Below the pieces are notes generated by a model. That model ran no database searches. It was not told where the DNA came from and worked only from the letters and a program-made list of their open reading frames with translations. Both the position numbers and the translations under genes were made by a program. Positions 42,554-51,370 of a stretch of 64,000 nt of DNA are shown in pieces. The first letter of the stretch is position 1. Every line of letters begins with the position of its first letter. Origin of the DNA: Planctomycetota bacterium (GTDB lineage: Bacteria > Planctomycetota > PLA2); contig JAJFFH010000011.1 of the NCBI GenBank assembly GCA_021776735.1, positions 124,001-188,000 on the forward strand, written 5' to 3'.

Positions 42554-42907
42554 GCGCGGAGTCTACTGGAAGGGGCAGGGTTGTCTGGCGCTTGGCGGAG
42601 GAACCCTAAGCCATGTCTTCCGGCTCAACGGCTGACGCCGTCGAGGCCCTCGCTTGCGGGGGCGCCGTCCGGTTGGCGGAGGAACCGCTAACCGGTGAAG
42701 ATGAAGGGGGCGAGCAGTGCCTCTTCGGCTCCCGACCGCACCGTTCTTCACCGCTTCGCGGTTCCTCCGCGAAACGGGTAGGCCACCCGACAGCACCGGC
42801 CACAACGGCGTCAGCCGTTGTGGAAAAAACACTGGGAACGCTTCGCACCACTTCACCGTCTTGCGGTTCAACCGCAAAACGGCTCACCAAAGTCTTCCGA
42901 CCTTGCT
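42554..42907. repeat. Intergenic cluster of palindromic repeats
   Basis: At least four imperfect copies of a ~30-bp unit containing GCGGTTCCTCCGC or its inverse occur near 42594, 42674, 42750 and 42860. The unit CAACGGCTGACGCCGT (~42628) is inverted at ~42802 as CAACGGCGTCAGCCGTTG. The whole is a loose inverted repeat around ~42715. It separates the binding-protein gene from the permease genes and may be a REP/ERIC-like element or an mRNA-processing structure. Confidence 0.65.
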
Positions 42908-44578
42908 CTACTTCGCGAAACCCACGTCGCGAAAATACTCGCCGCCGGCGGGGAAGATCGTGTAGCCACGGATGTCTTCGGCGAGCACCCTGAAGTCGTT
43001 CACTGTCGCGAGGGGCAGCACCGGCACCTCCTCGAACAGGATGCGCTGCGCGTCGTGGTACGCGCGTTCGCGGTGGTCCCAGACGTAGGTGCTCTGGGCC
43101 TCGATCAGGAGCTTGTGCACTCTCTCGCCCATGTAGAACGAGAGGTTGTTGCTCTGGCCCGGAATCGCGTTTTCCTTGTCCAGCAGGACGTAGAGGAAAT
43201 TGTCCGGGTCGCCGATGTCCGCCATCCAGCCCAGGATGCACATGTCGTGCTTGCCGTTTTGGACCGCCTGCAAGTAGGCACTCCACTCCTTCTTGACGAG
43301 TTTCGCCTCGATGCCGATCTGTTTTAGATCCTGCTGGATCTGGATCGCCGTCGTCTCGGGCTCCGGGAGGTAGGCGCGAACGTTGTTCGGATACCAGAGC
43401 GTGGTCTGAAAGCCGCTCTCAAGGCCCGCGTCGGCCAGGAGTTTTTTGGCGCGGCGAAGATCGACACGGCGGTCCGGGATCTTGGCGCACCCCTTCATGC
43501 TCGCCGGAACCATCGTGACCGCAGCTTCGGCTTGGCCCTCGTATGCGGCCTCGATCAGGTTGCGCTTGTCGACCGCGAACGCGACGGCGCGGCGCACGCG
43601 CGGATCGTCGAACGGACGCTTTTGGGTGTGCATCGCGAGGTAGCACACATTGACTCCGGGTCGCGACAACAGCCGCAGGCGCTTGTTGGCCAGGATCCCC
43701 GCAAGGTCGCCGAGCCCGGGACTCGTCATGCCGTGGATTCCGCCGGCCTCGAGTTCCTTCAGGCGCGCCTGACTGTCCTTGATCGGCTTGAACACCAGCT
43801 TCTCGATGTGCGGCGCGCCCGCGAAGTGGTCCGGGTTCCGCAGCAGGACGATGCGCGAGCCGCGCTCCCACACTGAAAAGCGAAACGGCCCGGTCCCGAT
43901 CGGATCCTGCGAGACATCGTACTTGTAGCGCCCGTCGCCGTCCTTGCCGCTCTTTTCAAACGCATTCGGGCAGACGATACTGGTCGAAAACAGCGCCAGA
44001 GCGGCCAGGAAAGGTGCGTACGGATTGCTGAGGCGAAACCGGACGGTGTGGTCATCGACCTTCTCGACGCTCTCGAGCTTCTTGAAGTTGTCGCTGTAGT
44101 ACGCGAACACGTCGGTCTTCTTGCGACCCGGATGGTTCTCGTCTTTTTGACGGAGAAACGAGAAGACCACGGCATCGGCCGTAAGCGGCGACCCATCGTG
44201 GAACTTCACGTCGTCGCGCAGCTTGAAGGTCCACTCCAGCTTGTCTGCCGAAGTGGTCCAGCTCTTGGCGAGCCACGGCACGATCTCAGTTGTTCCCGGT
44301 TTGAAAGAGACGAGGGTGTCGAAGATGTTCGTAATGACCTGGACGGATTCGCCGTCCGTCACCTGCGCCGGATCGAGCTTGACCGCATCCTCGGAGCGGC
44401 CCCAGATGAACGTGCCGCCGTCCTTGACGTCGGACGCCCCCGGAGTGCTGCCGAGCAACCGGCCCGCATCGACCGTGGGCTCCTCCTTGCGCCGGCAACC
44501 CAGGCAAACGCACAACACCAGCGCGAGCGCCAGCTTGAACGGCTGGCCCGGCACGGAAGGGAAGAACACGAAACTCAT
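42908..44578 (-). CDS. Peptide ABC transporter substrate-binding protein
   Basis: 556 residues. A lipoprotein signal (LALALVLCVCLGC) and an SBP_bac_5 fold: FVWGRSEDAVKLDPAQ-type start (~57-75), WTFKLRDDVKFHDGSPLTADAVVFSF (~115-140) and the C-terminal DDPRVRRAVAFAVDKRNLI region. It captures peptides at the outer face of the inner membrane for the DppB/C-like permease. ATG overlaps the der stop (ATGA), linking it to der. Confidence 0.9.
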   Translation of the reverse strand: MSFVFFPSVPGQPFKLALALVLCVCLGCRRKEEPTVDAGRLLGSTPGASDVKDGGTFIWGRSEDAVKLDPAQVTDGESVQVITNIFDTLVSFKPGTTEIVPWLAKSWTTSADKLEWTFKLRDDVKFHDGSPLTADAVVFSFLRQKDENHPGRKKTDVFAYYSDNFKKLESVEKVDDHTVRFRLSNPYAPFLAALALFSTSIVCPNAFEKSGKDGDGRYKYDVSQDPIGTGPFRFSVWERGSRIVLLRNPDHFAGAPHIEKLVFKPIKDSQARLKELEAGGIHGMTSPGLGDLAGILANKRLRLLSRPGVNVCYLAMHTQKRPFDDPRVRRAVAFAVDKRNLIEAAYEGQAEAAVTMVPASMKGCAKIPDRRVDLRRAKKLLADAGLESGFQTTLWYPNNVRAYLPEPETTAIQIQQDLKQIGIEAKLVKKEWSAYLQAVQNGKHDMCILGWMADIGDPDNFLYVLLDKENAIPGQSNNLSFYMGERVHKLLIEAQSTYVWDHRERAYHDAQRILFEEVPVLPLATVNDFRVLAEDIRGYTIFPAGGEYFRDVGFAK

Positions 44579-46008
44579 CGCTTGCTCCGGGTGTCCTTGT
44601 TCCGAGTGTCCTTGCGCCTGGGGCCCTTGTCCTGGCTGCCGCCGCCTCGTGTGCCCCCGCCCCGCGTACCGCCTCTGTTCCCAGAGAAGATCGAGCGCCG
44701 CCGGCGATAGACAAGCCGCAGCGGAATCTCCTTGAAAGGCAAGACCTCACGCAGCCGGTTCTCCAAAAAGCGCCGGTAGCCCGAGCGAAACAGCCGCGGG
44801 TCGTTCACGAACAACATGATCGTCGGCGGGTTCACGTCGGTCTGGGTGCCGTAGTAGATCTTCGGCGTTCGGCGCACGCGCACGGGCGGGAGGAACTCGC
44901 TCCGCGCGCGCTCGAGCGCCTTGTTGATCGCCGGCGTGCCGACGCGCTCCTTCGACTGCTTGGCGAGGCTCTCGGCCGTCTCGAGCGCGGCGAGAACGTT
45001 GCGCCCCTCCTTGGCGGTCACGAACACGATCGGCGCGTAGTGCAGGCCGGGGAGCCGCTTGGCGACGTAGTCGGCGTAGTCGGCAAGCTCCATGCCGCCC
45101 TTCACGAGGTCCCACTTGTTGGCGACGATCACGACCGGTCGGCACTCGGTTTCAATGAACGACGCGATCCTCTTGTCGCCCCGGGTGATCTCGCTCGTGC
45201 AGTCCAGCATGAGCAGGGACACCTCGGCGCGCCGGATCGAATGTTCCGCGCGCCGCTGCGCATAGAACTCGACCGAACCATCGACCTGCTTCTCGCGCTT
45301 CAGCCCCGCCGTGTCGGTCACGAGCATCTTGCGCCCGTCCTTCTCGATCATGACGTCGACGCTGTCGCGCGTCGTGCCGGGCACTTCGCTGACGATCGTC
45401 CGCTGCGCGCCGGCGAGGTGGTTCAGAAACGTCGACTTGCCGACGTTGACCCGCCCCACGAGCGCGACCTTGAGCACCGGCTCGCCGGGAACATCGCCGT
45501 CCTCGGCTTCGGCCACATCCTCGACGGCCTCCAGCACGGCCGTCTGCAGGTCATCCATCCCGAGTCTTTCCAACGCCGAAACGGCCCACGGCTCGAAACC
45601 CAGTTTGCCGAACTCGCCGACCGCCGCCTCGCCGGCCTTCGACTCGGTCTTGTTCACGGCCAGGATGACCGGCACGTTGCGACCGCGCAGCGCGAGCGCA
45701 ATCTCCTGATCCATGGCCGTGCAACCCTCGCGCCCGTCGGTGACGAACACGAGCGCGTCGGCGATCTCGAGCGCCTGCTGAATCTGCGCCTCGACATGCT
45801 CCTCGAGCGACTGCGTATCGACGATGCCGATCCCGCCCGTGTCCACGAGCTCGATCCAGCGATCGCCCATCTGCACCGGCGCCGCCACGCGATCGCGGGT
45901 CACCCCGGCCATGTCATCGACAATGGCGTAACGCCGCCCCAGAAGAGCGTTGAGCAGCGAGGATTTACCGACGTTGGGCCGTCCAACGATCGCGACTACG
46001 GGTAGCAC
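44575..46008 (-). CDS. der: Ribosome-assembly GTPase Der (EngA)
   Basis: 477 residues, two tandem Era-like GTPase domains. G1 motifs are GRPNVGKS (~9-16) and GRVNVGKS (~185-192), with DTGG, NKTE and DTAG, NKWD further on. A KH-like domain ends at ~440 and a ~30-residue basic tail (GGTRGGG, RNKDTRSKR) follows. Der acts on the 50S ribosomal subunit. GTG 46008 follows GGTAGG. The peptide-transporter gene overlaps its stop. Confidence 0.96.
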   Translation of the reverse strand: MLPVVAIVGRPNVGKSSLLNALLGRRYAIVDDMAGVTRDRVAAPVQMGDRWIELVDTGGIGIVDTQSLEEHVEAQIQQALEIADALVFVTDGREGCTAMDQEIALALRGRNVPVILAVNKTESKAGEAAVGEFGKLGFEPWAVSALERLGMDDLQTAVLEAVEDVAEAEDGDVPGEPVLKVALVGRVNVGKSTFLNHLAGAQRTIVSEVPGTTRDSVDVMIEKDGRKMLVTDTAGLKREKQVDGSVEFYAQRRAEHSIRRAEVSLLMLDCTSEITRGDKRIASFIETECRPVVIVANKWDLVKGGMELADYADYVAKRLPGLHYAPIVFVTAKEGRNVLAALETAESLAKQSKERVGTPAINKALERARSEFLPPVRVRRTPKIYYGTQTDVNPPTIMLFVNDPRLFRSGYRRFLENRLREVLPFKEIPLRLVYRRRRSIFSGNRGGTRGGGTRGGGSQDKGPRRKDTRNKDTRSKR

Positions 46009-46305
46009 CTACCTACTGTACCGTGGACCCGCGCGGTCCCAGAGGAAGCAGAACAGAGGAAGCAGAGCGGACGGAAGCGTACGGACGGCGATGCCCCTGC
46101 GAAAATCGCCTTCGGCGATTTCGTTGGTCCGGCCGTCGCGGCGCTTCGCGGCGGGGCGGCCCCGCCATGAGATGAGCGGCGGCGGGCATCGCGCGAGGTG
46201 CGACCCGGGGTCGGCGGCGGGGGTCGGCGGCGGCGGCGGCGGCGGCGTCGGGGTCGGGGTCGGGAGTCGAGTCGGGGTCGGTTGTCGGGGGACCCCCTCT
46301 CGGGA
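46009..46305. other. Intergenic region with hairpins and G-rich tract
   Basis: No gene. It holds the 13-mer at 46081-46093, the hairpin AAATCGCC-TTC-GGCGATTT at 46103-46121 and a G-rich tract (46205-46294) of GTCGGG repeats with potential to form G-quadruplexes. The same type of tract occurs at 831-890. Confidence 0.55.
46081..46093 (+). repeat. Iterated 13-mer motif copy (intergenic)
   Basis: Exact ACGGACGGCGATG, upstream of der and of the four-helix gene. The preceding GCGT is shared with the copies at 5312 and 5376. Confidence 0.85.
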
Positions 46306-46350
46306 GAGCGCCTATCGCCCCTATCCACTTGCGTGGGGCGATAGGCGCTC
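46306..46350 (+). promoter_or_regulatory. Perfect 16-bp hairpin upstream of the four-helix gene
   Basis: GAGCGCCTATCGCCCC (46306-46321), 13-base loop, and its perfect inverse (46335-46350), ending 20 bases before the ATG at 46371, just upstream of an AAAGGAG ribosome-binding site. A leader or protein-binding structure is likely. Confidence 0.7.
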
Positions 46351-46370
46351 CCCGTCGAAAGGAGTCTTCT

Positions 46371-46777
46371 ATGACCGACAACCGAAACTTCTCCGCTGCT
46401 CCCGGGGCTCTTCTCTGGCACCGCATCCGCGGCTCGATGTCTGTCGTGTTGCACTCCGGCTGGCTGCTGGAGTCGAGCGTCTTGCAGCGAACTTTCCGCG
46501 CGGCTACGCCCACATCCGAGATCAACTACGCCGAGCGGCGGCGGGAACGGTGCTCAACATTGCCGAGGGTGCGGGACGCTGGAAGCCCACCGACAAGGCG
46601 TACCGATACGCGATCGCGCAAGGAGAGTGCTTGGAGTGTTCCGCCGCCCTGGAGTTGACCGTTGTGGTTGGCGTGATTGAGCAGGAAGAGTGCGAAGAGC
46701 TGCTGTCGTACGCTGACCGCGTCGGCGCGATGTTGACGCGGCTCATCCAGAGTCAGCGTCAGTCTGACTCCCAGTGA
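46371..46777 (+). pseudogene. Frameshifted four-helix-bundle (23S rRNA-intervening-type) gene
   Basis: AAAGGAG precedes ATG 46371, whose frame reads MTDNRNFSAAPGALLWH and then runs into unrelated sequence. In the next frame, from ~46434, RLDVCRVALRLAAGVERLAANFPRG...LNIAEGAG...QGECLECSAALEL is the complete four-helix-bundle fold (~110 residues) ending at 46777. That second frame lacks an ATG/GTG/TTG near its start, so an indel around 46425-46435 seems to join the two. The family is often found inside 23S rRNA intervening sequences, but here there is no rRNA. It could also be a sequencing error. Confidence 0.7.
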
Positions 46778-46782
46778 TCTGA

Positions 46783-46795
46783 CATCGCCGTCCGT
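46783..46795 (-). repeat. Iterated 13-mer motif copy (intergenic)
   Basis: CATCGCCGTCCGT just after the stop of the four-helix gene and before the convergent MATE stop, followed by a T-run (TTTGCTTTTT), so it may sit in a terminator. Confidence 0.85.
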
Positions 46796-46817
46796 TTGCT
46801 TTTTCCCCTGGGTGTTC

Positions 46818-48200
46818 TCAGGCTTTGGCGTTTATCCATTGGCCGCGGGCGAACCAAAACGCGAACAACAGTCCGCGGATCACGCTTGTGACGGTCAGGG
46901 CCCAGATGATGCCGCCAAAGCCCCAGTCCATCGCACTCGCAAACATCGCGGCCGGGATGCGGGCCAGGGTCAACGGGATGCCGAGCAGCATCGGGGGCAC
47001 CGTATCGCCGGCTCCGGAGAATGCGCCTTCGAGAACGATCTCGACGGCGGTGAACGACAGCGAGATCGCGACGATGCGCAGGTAGTCCGTGGCGTACACG
47101 CCGGCGAGCGGGCCCGAACTCATCCACTCGACCAGGCTCGGCGGGGCGAGCAGCATGAGCAGGCCCCAGGCGCCCGTGCCCCACACCGCCAGGCGGACCG
47201 CGGTCCACGCGCCCTTGTGCGCGCGGTTGATTTGCCCAGCACCGAGGTTTTGGCCGACCACCGCGGCGGCGGCGGTGGCGAAGCCCACGCCCAGCATGTA
47301 CGCAAGTCCTTCGACGCGCAGGCCGAGGCCGAGCGCGGACGTCGCCGCGTCGCCGCCGACTTTCGTGACTTCGGTGATGACGACGACGTAGACCCCGCTG
47401 AACACGATGCCGTGGATCGACAACGGCGTGCCGATGCGCAGGACGCGGGCGACAAGCCGCAGGTCAAGGCCGGGCCGGCCCTTGAGCCAGCCGCGGCGGG
47501 ACGCGGACACGCCGAGCAGGAGTCCGGTGATCGTGAACGCCGCGACGGTGGCCAGCCCCGCGCCGAGGACTTCGAGGCCCGCGACGTGAATCAGGATCGG
47601 GTCGAGAACCGCGTTGATCGCGAGCGCGATGCCGAGCGCGCGCAGGGGCCGACGCATGTCGCCGTGGCCCTTGAAGGTGCCTTCGATCGCGTAGAACACG
47701 AACATGACCGGCGCGCCGGCGAACACCATGCGCAAGTAATCAATCGTGTAGCCCGTCGCCTTGGGCGACGAGTCGTTGAGGCCCGCAACCCACGGAATCA
47801 GGAACCAGCCGGCGGCACCGATCACCAGCCCCGCCAGCACGGCGCCGCGCGCGGCGTTGCGGGACGCGTGGTTTGCCTCGCCGTAGCGGCCTTCGCCGAC
47901 GCGGCGCGCGACGATCGCGACGGTGCCGGTCGAAAAGATCTGGGCGACCGAGGCGAGCATCCAGAACAAGGTCCACCCCTGCGTCTGGCCTGCCGCCGCC
48001 TCGTCGCCGAGCATCCGCACCCACAAGAAGTCCACGACGTTGTTCAGGAACACGAGCACCTGGAACGCGGCGGCGGGCAACGCCACATGGAGCAGCGCAC
48101 GGCGCAACGGGCCGGATAAGAGCACGCCGCCGCGATTCACGGCCTCGGCAATATCGGTGGGCCGAGACCCCGCAGATTCACTGGAATCCATCCGCGTCAC
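46818..48200 (-). CDS. MATE-family multidrug/Na+ exporter
   Basis: 460 residues, twelve hydrophobic segments in two six-segment halves. It shows the MATE-typical FLNNVVDFLWVRMLGDEAAAGQ, GLNDSS loop and the repeat AVVGQNLGAGQINRAHKGAW (~285-305). MATE proteins export organic cations by antiport with H+ or Na+. GTG 48200 or ATG 48191. Last gene of the minus-strand run that starts with the argE-like gene. Confidence 0.88.
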   Translation of the reverse strand: MTRMDSSESAGSRPTDIAEAVNRGGVLLSGPLRRALLHVALPAAAFQVLVFLNNVVDFLWVRMLGDEAAAGQTQGWTLFWMLASVAQIFSTGTVAIVARRVGEGRYGEANHASRNAARGAVLAGLVIGAAGWFLIPWVAGLNDSSPKATGYTIDYLRMVFAGAPVMFVFYAIEGTFKGHGDMRRPLRALGIALAINAVLDPILIHVAGLEVLGAGLATVAAFTITGLLLGVSASRRGWLKGRPGLDLRLVARVLRIGTPLSIHGIVFSGVYVVVITEVTKVGGDAATSALGLGLRVEGLAYMLGVGFATAAAAVVGQNLGAGQINRAHKGAWTAVRLAVWGTGAWGLLMLLAPPSLVEWMSSGPLAGVYATDYLRIVAISLSFTAVEIVLEGAFSGAGDTVPPMLLGIPLTLARIPAAMFASAMDWGFGGIIWALTVTSVIRGLLFAFWFARGQWINAKA

Positions 48201-48230
48201 CGCCCCATCCGCTTCAACGCCGTGTCCGCG

Positions 48231-48971
48231 TCACCGCACATGGAGCGTCTTGTGGGCCTGCGGGATGACGCGCGTCGCCCGGTGCTCCCCCATCGCGGCG
48301 CGCTGGAGTGCGAGCAAATGGTCGCCGCGCGGTGGACCGTAGCGATGTCCCGTGACCGGCTGCAGGATGAGCGGCGCGTCCGGCGCCGAGGCCGCGACAA
48401 GGCGGGCGACAGCGATGCACTCCTCCTCGGTTGTGGCCGTCGACACGACGACTTTCACCGCGCACTCACGACGGGCGGCAACGCGCAGGAAGGCGGCGGT
48501 CACGTCCGGATCGGCGGCGAAACCGGCGGACGAGGCGATCTTGACGTCCGCCATCACGATCGCGACGTCGTCGATCACGCGGGCGAGATCCTCGGGCCGA
48601 TGGCCGGCGGTTTCGAGGAGCACCGGCCAGCCACGTTCGGCCCAGCGTGCCAACAGCGGCTTTAGGTACTCGGCGAACAAGAGCGGCTCCCCGCCCGTGA
48701 CCGCCACGGCGTGGTGCGGTCCGGTCGCGGCGTCGAGCCGTACGAGCAACGCGTCGAGGTCGTCGCGGCCCACCGGGTTTTCAACCTCCGCGGCGCCGGC
48801 GGGAAAGAACACGCGCGCGCGGTCCGGGATGCGCTTGGACGCCGGCGTGTCGCAAAACACGCACTCCAGGTCGCAGCCGGCGAGGCGCACGAACAGGTGG
48901 CGTTCGCCTAGGCGCGTGGCCTCGCCCTGCACCGAAGAAAACACCTCGAAGAGCGGCGCCGTATCCGCCAT
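48231..48971 (-). CDS. queE: 7-carboxy-7-deazaguanine synthase
   Basis: 246 residues, radical-SAM enzyme of queuosine/deazaguanine synthesis. AGCDLECVFCDT (~34-45) has the Cx3Cx2C cluster-binding motif, and VTGGEP and the later LLETAGH match the family. It converts 6-carboxy-tetrahydropterin to 7-carboxy-7-deazaguanine. ATG 48971 begins MADTAPLFEVFSSVQGEATRLG, the usual QueE start; the longer frame to 49409 reads through the membrane-protein gene and is rejected. queC/D/F are not in the window. Confidence 0.92.
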   Translation of the reverse strand: MADTAPLFEVFSSVQGEATRLGERHLFVRLAGCDLECVFCDTPASKRIPDRARVFFPAGAAEVENPVGRDDLDALLVRLDAATGPHHAVAVTGGEPLLFAEYLKPLLARWAERGWPVLLETAGHRPEDLARVIDDVAIVMADVKIASSAGFAADPDVTAAFLRVAARRECAVKVVVSTATTEEECIAVARLVAASAPDAPLILQPVTGHRYGPPRGDHLLALQRAAMGEHRATRVIPQAHKTLHVR

Positions 48972-48996
48972 CACAGAGCGTTTGCCATGACGAGGC

Positions 48997-50187
48997 CTAC
49001 GAGCGCGGCTCGGCCCGGATTTCTTCCTCAACCTCGACCAGGGTGAATCCCTGCGCGGTCGGGTCGTAGGCGGAATCGTCCGGTCGGTATCCGTCGATGT
49101 TGTCGATGGGCACGCGATCGACGCGCAGGCGCAAGAGCAGATAGACCGCCTGCCCCAGCACAATGCGCATGACCAGGAGTCGCGCCACGGTCCATGTGAG
49201 CAGCAGCGACGCGCAGACGACGATCGTCCAGCCGGCGGCCGTCGCCGGGACGGGCAGAGCCCCCACCGGCTCGAGGAGCGCCGATTCGAGCAGCTCCTCG
49301 GCGCGCACGCGGCCCAGGCCGAGGACGAGCGCCAACAAAAACGCGACAAGAACGAGGGCGGCCCGCAGTCCTCGTGCGAGCGCAGCGCCCAAGAGCGCGA
49401 CGCCGGCACCGAGACGATACGCGATCAGCCGATACGCATGCGTGAAGCTGTAGCCGTACACCCGCGTGATCGCGTCGAATGCGTCGCTCCACTCGGTCGC
49501 GATCGTCGAACGGCCGATGGTGCCGCCGACAACGAGGCCGAACACCAAGACAATCGCGGCGACGCTCACGATCAGGGCCGCCGGAGCCGCCAGGACAACG
49601 AGCCAGGGTGTCCACCGCCCGATCGCGAAGAGGGCCGCGGCCAGGCCGGCCAGCAACAGCGCCCCGGCAAGGAGCGCGCCGGGCGTCAGGACCGCCCAGT
49701 GCCAGTGCCGTCGCGCGAATCGCATCGCCTCGCCGTAGTCCGCCCGGCGGTCGCAGGTCAATTCAACCGCGGCCATGCGCGTCACGGCGAGCCCGAAAAC
49801 GGATCCGACGAGTGTGCCGACGAGCCACAGCGACACGGCCGTCAGCGCGAGAGTGCCGAACGCGCCCTCGGCGATCACCGCCCGCCAGAGTCCGGTCACG
49901 GCCACGGCCGGACGGAGAACCGTCGCCACGAACTGCTCGCCCCAGCCGCCCAGCAAGAACGTGCGGGCAGCAGCGATCACGACGAGACCGACGAGCACGA
50001 ACCAGAGCAGCCCCCAGAGGCAGAGCAGGATCTTGCGCGAATCGCACGCCGATCGGCGGACCGCGCGCAGCAGGTCGAGCACATCGACGCGCGGCGCGCT
50101 CAGGCTTCCGCTCAAACGCACCCGCGATCCACCGGAGTCACGGGCGTCGCCCGAGCCGGCGGAGGCACCGTTCGTGGTCCTACTCAA
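48997..50187 (-). CDS. Polytopic membrane protein of unknown function
   Basis: 396 residues, about six to eight hydrophobic segments, preceded by a ~45-residue hydrophilic N-terminus and ended by a ~45-residue acidic tail. No family recognised. TTG 50187 overlaps the yacG stop (TTGA), suggesting translational coupling. It lies between yacG and queE. Confidence 0.7.
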   Translation of the reverse strand: MSRTTNGASAGSGDARDSGGSRVRLSGSLSAPRVDVLDLLRAVRRSACDSRKILLCLWGLLWFVLVGLVVIAAARTFLLGGWGEQFVATVLRPAVAVTGLWRAVIAEGAFGTLALTAVSLWLVGTLVGSVFGLAVTRMAAVELTCDRRADYGEAMRFARRHWHWAVLTPGALLAGALLLAGLAAALFAIGRWTPWLVVLAAPAALIVSVAAIVLVFGLVVGGTIGRSTIATEWSDAFDAITRVYGYSFTHAYRLIAYRLGAGVALLGAALARGLRAALVLVAFLLALVLGLGRVRAEELLESALLEPVGALPVPATAAGWTIVVCASLLLTWTVARLLVMRIVLGQAVYLLLRLRVDRVPIDNIDGYRPDDSAYDPTAQGFTLVEVEEEIRAEPRS

Positions 50188-50438
50188 GATCCCTCCCCAT
50201 CGTCCCCGTTGTTGTAGGGCGAGGGCCCGTCGGACAGGGGCCCAGCGGACGGAGGCCCAGCGGACGGGGAATAGTCAGGCGAGGGCGCGACCGGGATCGA
50301 GTATTCCTCGTTGAGCCACTTGTACAGGTCGGCCAGCCGGCAGCGCTCCGAGCAGAACGGGAAATCGCGCGGCCGCGTCTCCGCGATCGTGGAGACGGGT
50401 TTCTTGCAGGTAGGGCAGCAGGCGCGGCGCAGAGACAC
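50184..50438 (-). CDS. yacG: DNA gyrase inhibitor YacG-like zinc protein
   Basis: 84 residues. CPTC (~8-11) and CSERC (~30-34) with the spacing Cx2C...Cx3C form the YacG zinc knuckle, followed by LADLYKWLNEEYSIP. Family members bind zinc and inhibit gyrase. GTG 50438 gives a compact protein. The C-terminal ~28 residues are a Ser/Pro/Gly tail with repeated SAGP units. A longer frame to 50615 overlaps pta and adds nothing familiar. Confidence 0.88.
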   Translation of the reverse strand: MSLRRACCPTCKKPVSTIAETRPRDFPFCSERCRLADLYKWLNEEYSIPVAPSPDYSPSAGPPSAGPLSDGPSPYNNGDDGEGS

Positions 50439-50473
50439 GGATTCAGAGTCTACAGTTTTCGATTCCCGGTTCT

Positions 50474-51370
50474 TCAAACGGACGCCTGAACCGCGGTGAT
50501 ACAGGCGACATCGACAATGTCTTGCGCCGTACACCCCCGGCTCAGGTCGTTCGCCGGCCGAAAAAGCCCCTGCAGTATCGGCCCCAGGGCGGTCGCCCCA
50601 CCCAACCGCTGGCACAGCTTGTAGGCGATATTGCCGGCGTCCAGGTCCGGAAAGACCAGGACATTGGCCGCCCCGGCAACCCCGCTCCCGGGCGCCTTTT
50701 GGGCCGCAATCGCGGGCACCAGCGCCGCATCGCCCTGTAACTCGCCGTCGAACAACAATTCCGGCGCCGCCGCCCGCGCCAGCTCGGTCGCCCGAGCCAC
50801 CTTGTCCACGTCTGGGTGGGCCGCACTGCCCTTGGTCGAGAACGAGAGCAGGGCCACCCGCGGTTCGTCGTCGAGAAAGACCCGAGCGCTGCGGCAGGAA
50901 CGGACGGCGATGTCTGCGAGCTGTTCGGCGGTCGGCTGCGGAACAACGCCGCAGTCGGCAAACACAAACGCACGCCCATCCGGAAAGACCATCAAAAAAA
51001 AGCTGGAGACGGTTCCCAGGGATCCGATGCCGAGAATCGCCGCGCGCACGGTCGCCGCCGTGCTCGCGACGGCGCCTCCGACGAACCCGTCGGCGTCGCC
51101 AGCGCGCACCATGAGTGCCGCCGCAAGAAGCGGATCGCGCACCGCCGTCGCCGCGTCATCCTCGGTCACGCCCTTGTGCCGCCGCCGCTCGAAAAACAAC
51201 GCGGCGTACTTCTCGCGGTCGTCGGGCACCGACACCGGCTCGACCAACCCCTGCGCGGACAGCATCCGGGCCGCCTCGCGTACGCGCTGGTCGCCGGCTT
51301 CGGGCAGGACGATACGCCGCGGATGGGCTGCCGCGCGCGCGCGGATCTTGTCGAGCAGGTTCGAACTCAT
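50474..51370 (-). CDS. pta: Phosphate acetyl/butyryltransferase family enzyme
   Basis: 298 residues, slightly short for the ~330-residue Pta domain. It has [27 protein letters not shown] at the start, [35 protein letters not shown] and the C-terminal [25 protein letters not shown], all typical of phosphotransacetylase. It interconverts acyl-CoA and acyl phosphate. ATG 51370 overlaps the atuA-like stop (ATGA). A longer frame to 51721 runs through the neighbour and is rejected. Confidence 0.88.
   Translation of the reverse strand: MSSNLLDKIRARAAAHPRRIVLPEAGDQRVREAARMLSAQGLVEPVSVPDDREKYAALFFERRRHKGVTEDDAATAVRDPLLAAALMVRAGDADGFVGGAVASTAATVRAAILGIGSLGTVSSFFLMVFPDGRAFVFADCGVVPQPTAEQLADIAVRSCRSARVFLDDEPRVALLSFSTKGSAAHPDVDKVARATELARAAAPELLFDGELQGDAALVPAIAAQKAPGSGVAGAANVLVFPDLDAGNIAYKLCQRLGGATALGPILQGLFRPANDLSRGCTAQDIVDVACITAVQASV
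50900..50912 (+). repeat. Iterated 13-mer motif copy
   Basis: Exact ACGGACGGCGATG with GGA upstream and T downstream, in pta; the coding strand reads Asp-Ile-Ala-Val-Arg-Ser. Confidence 0.85.

Noticed and set aside
42606..43286. 226-codon minus-strand frame after the binding protein
   Set aside because: Its sequence reflects the palindromic repeats and antisense of the binding-protein end; no family resemblance.
48231..49409. Long minus-strand frame starting upstream of queE
   Set aside because: Only the part from 48971 resembles QueE; the rest overlaps the membrane-protein gene in another frame.
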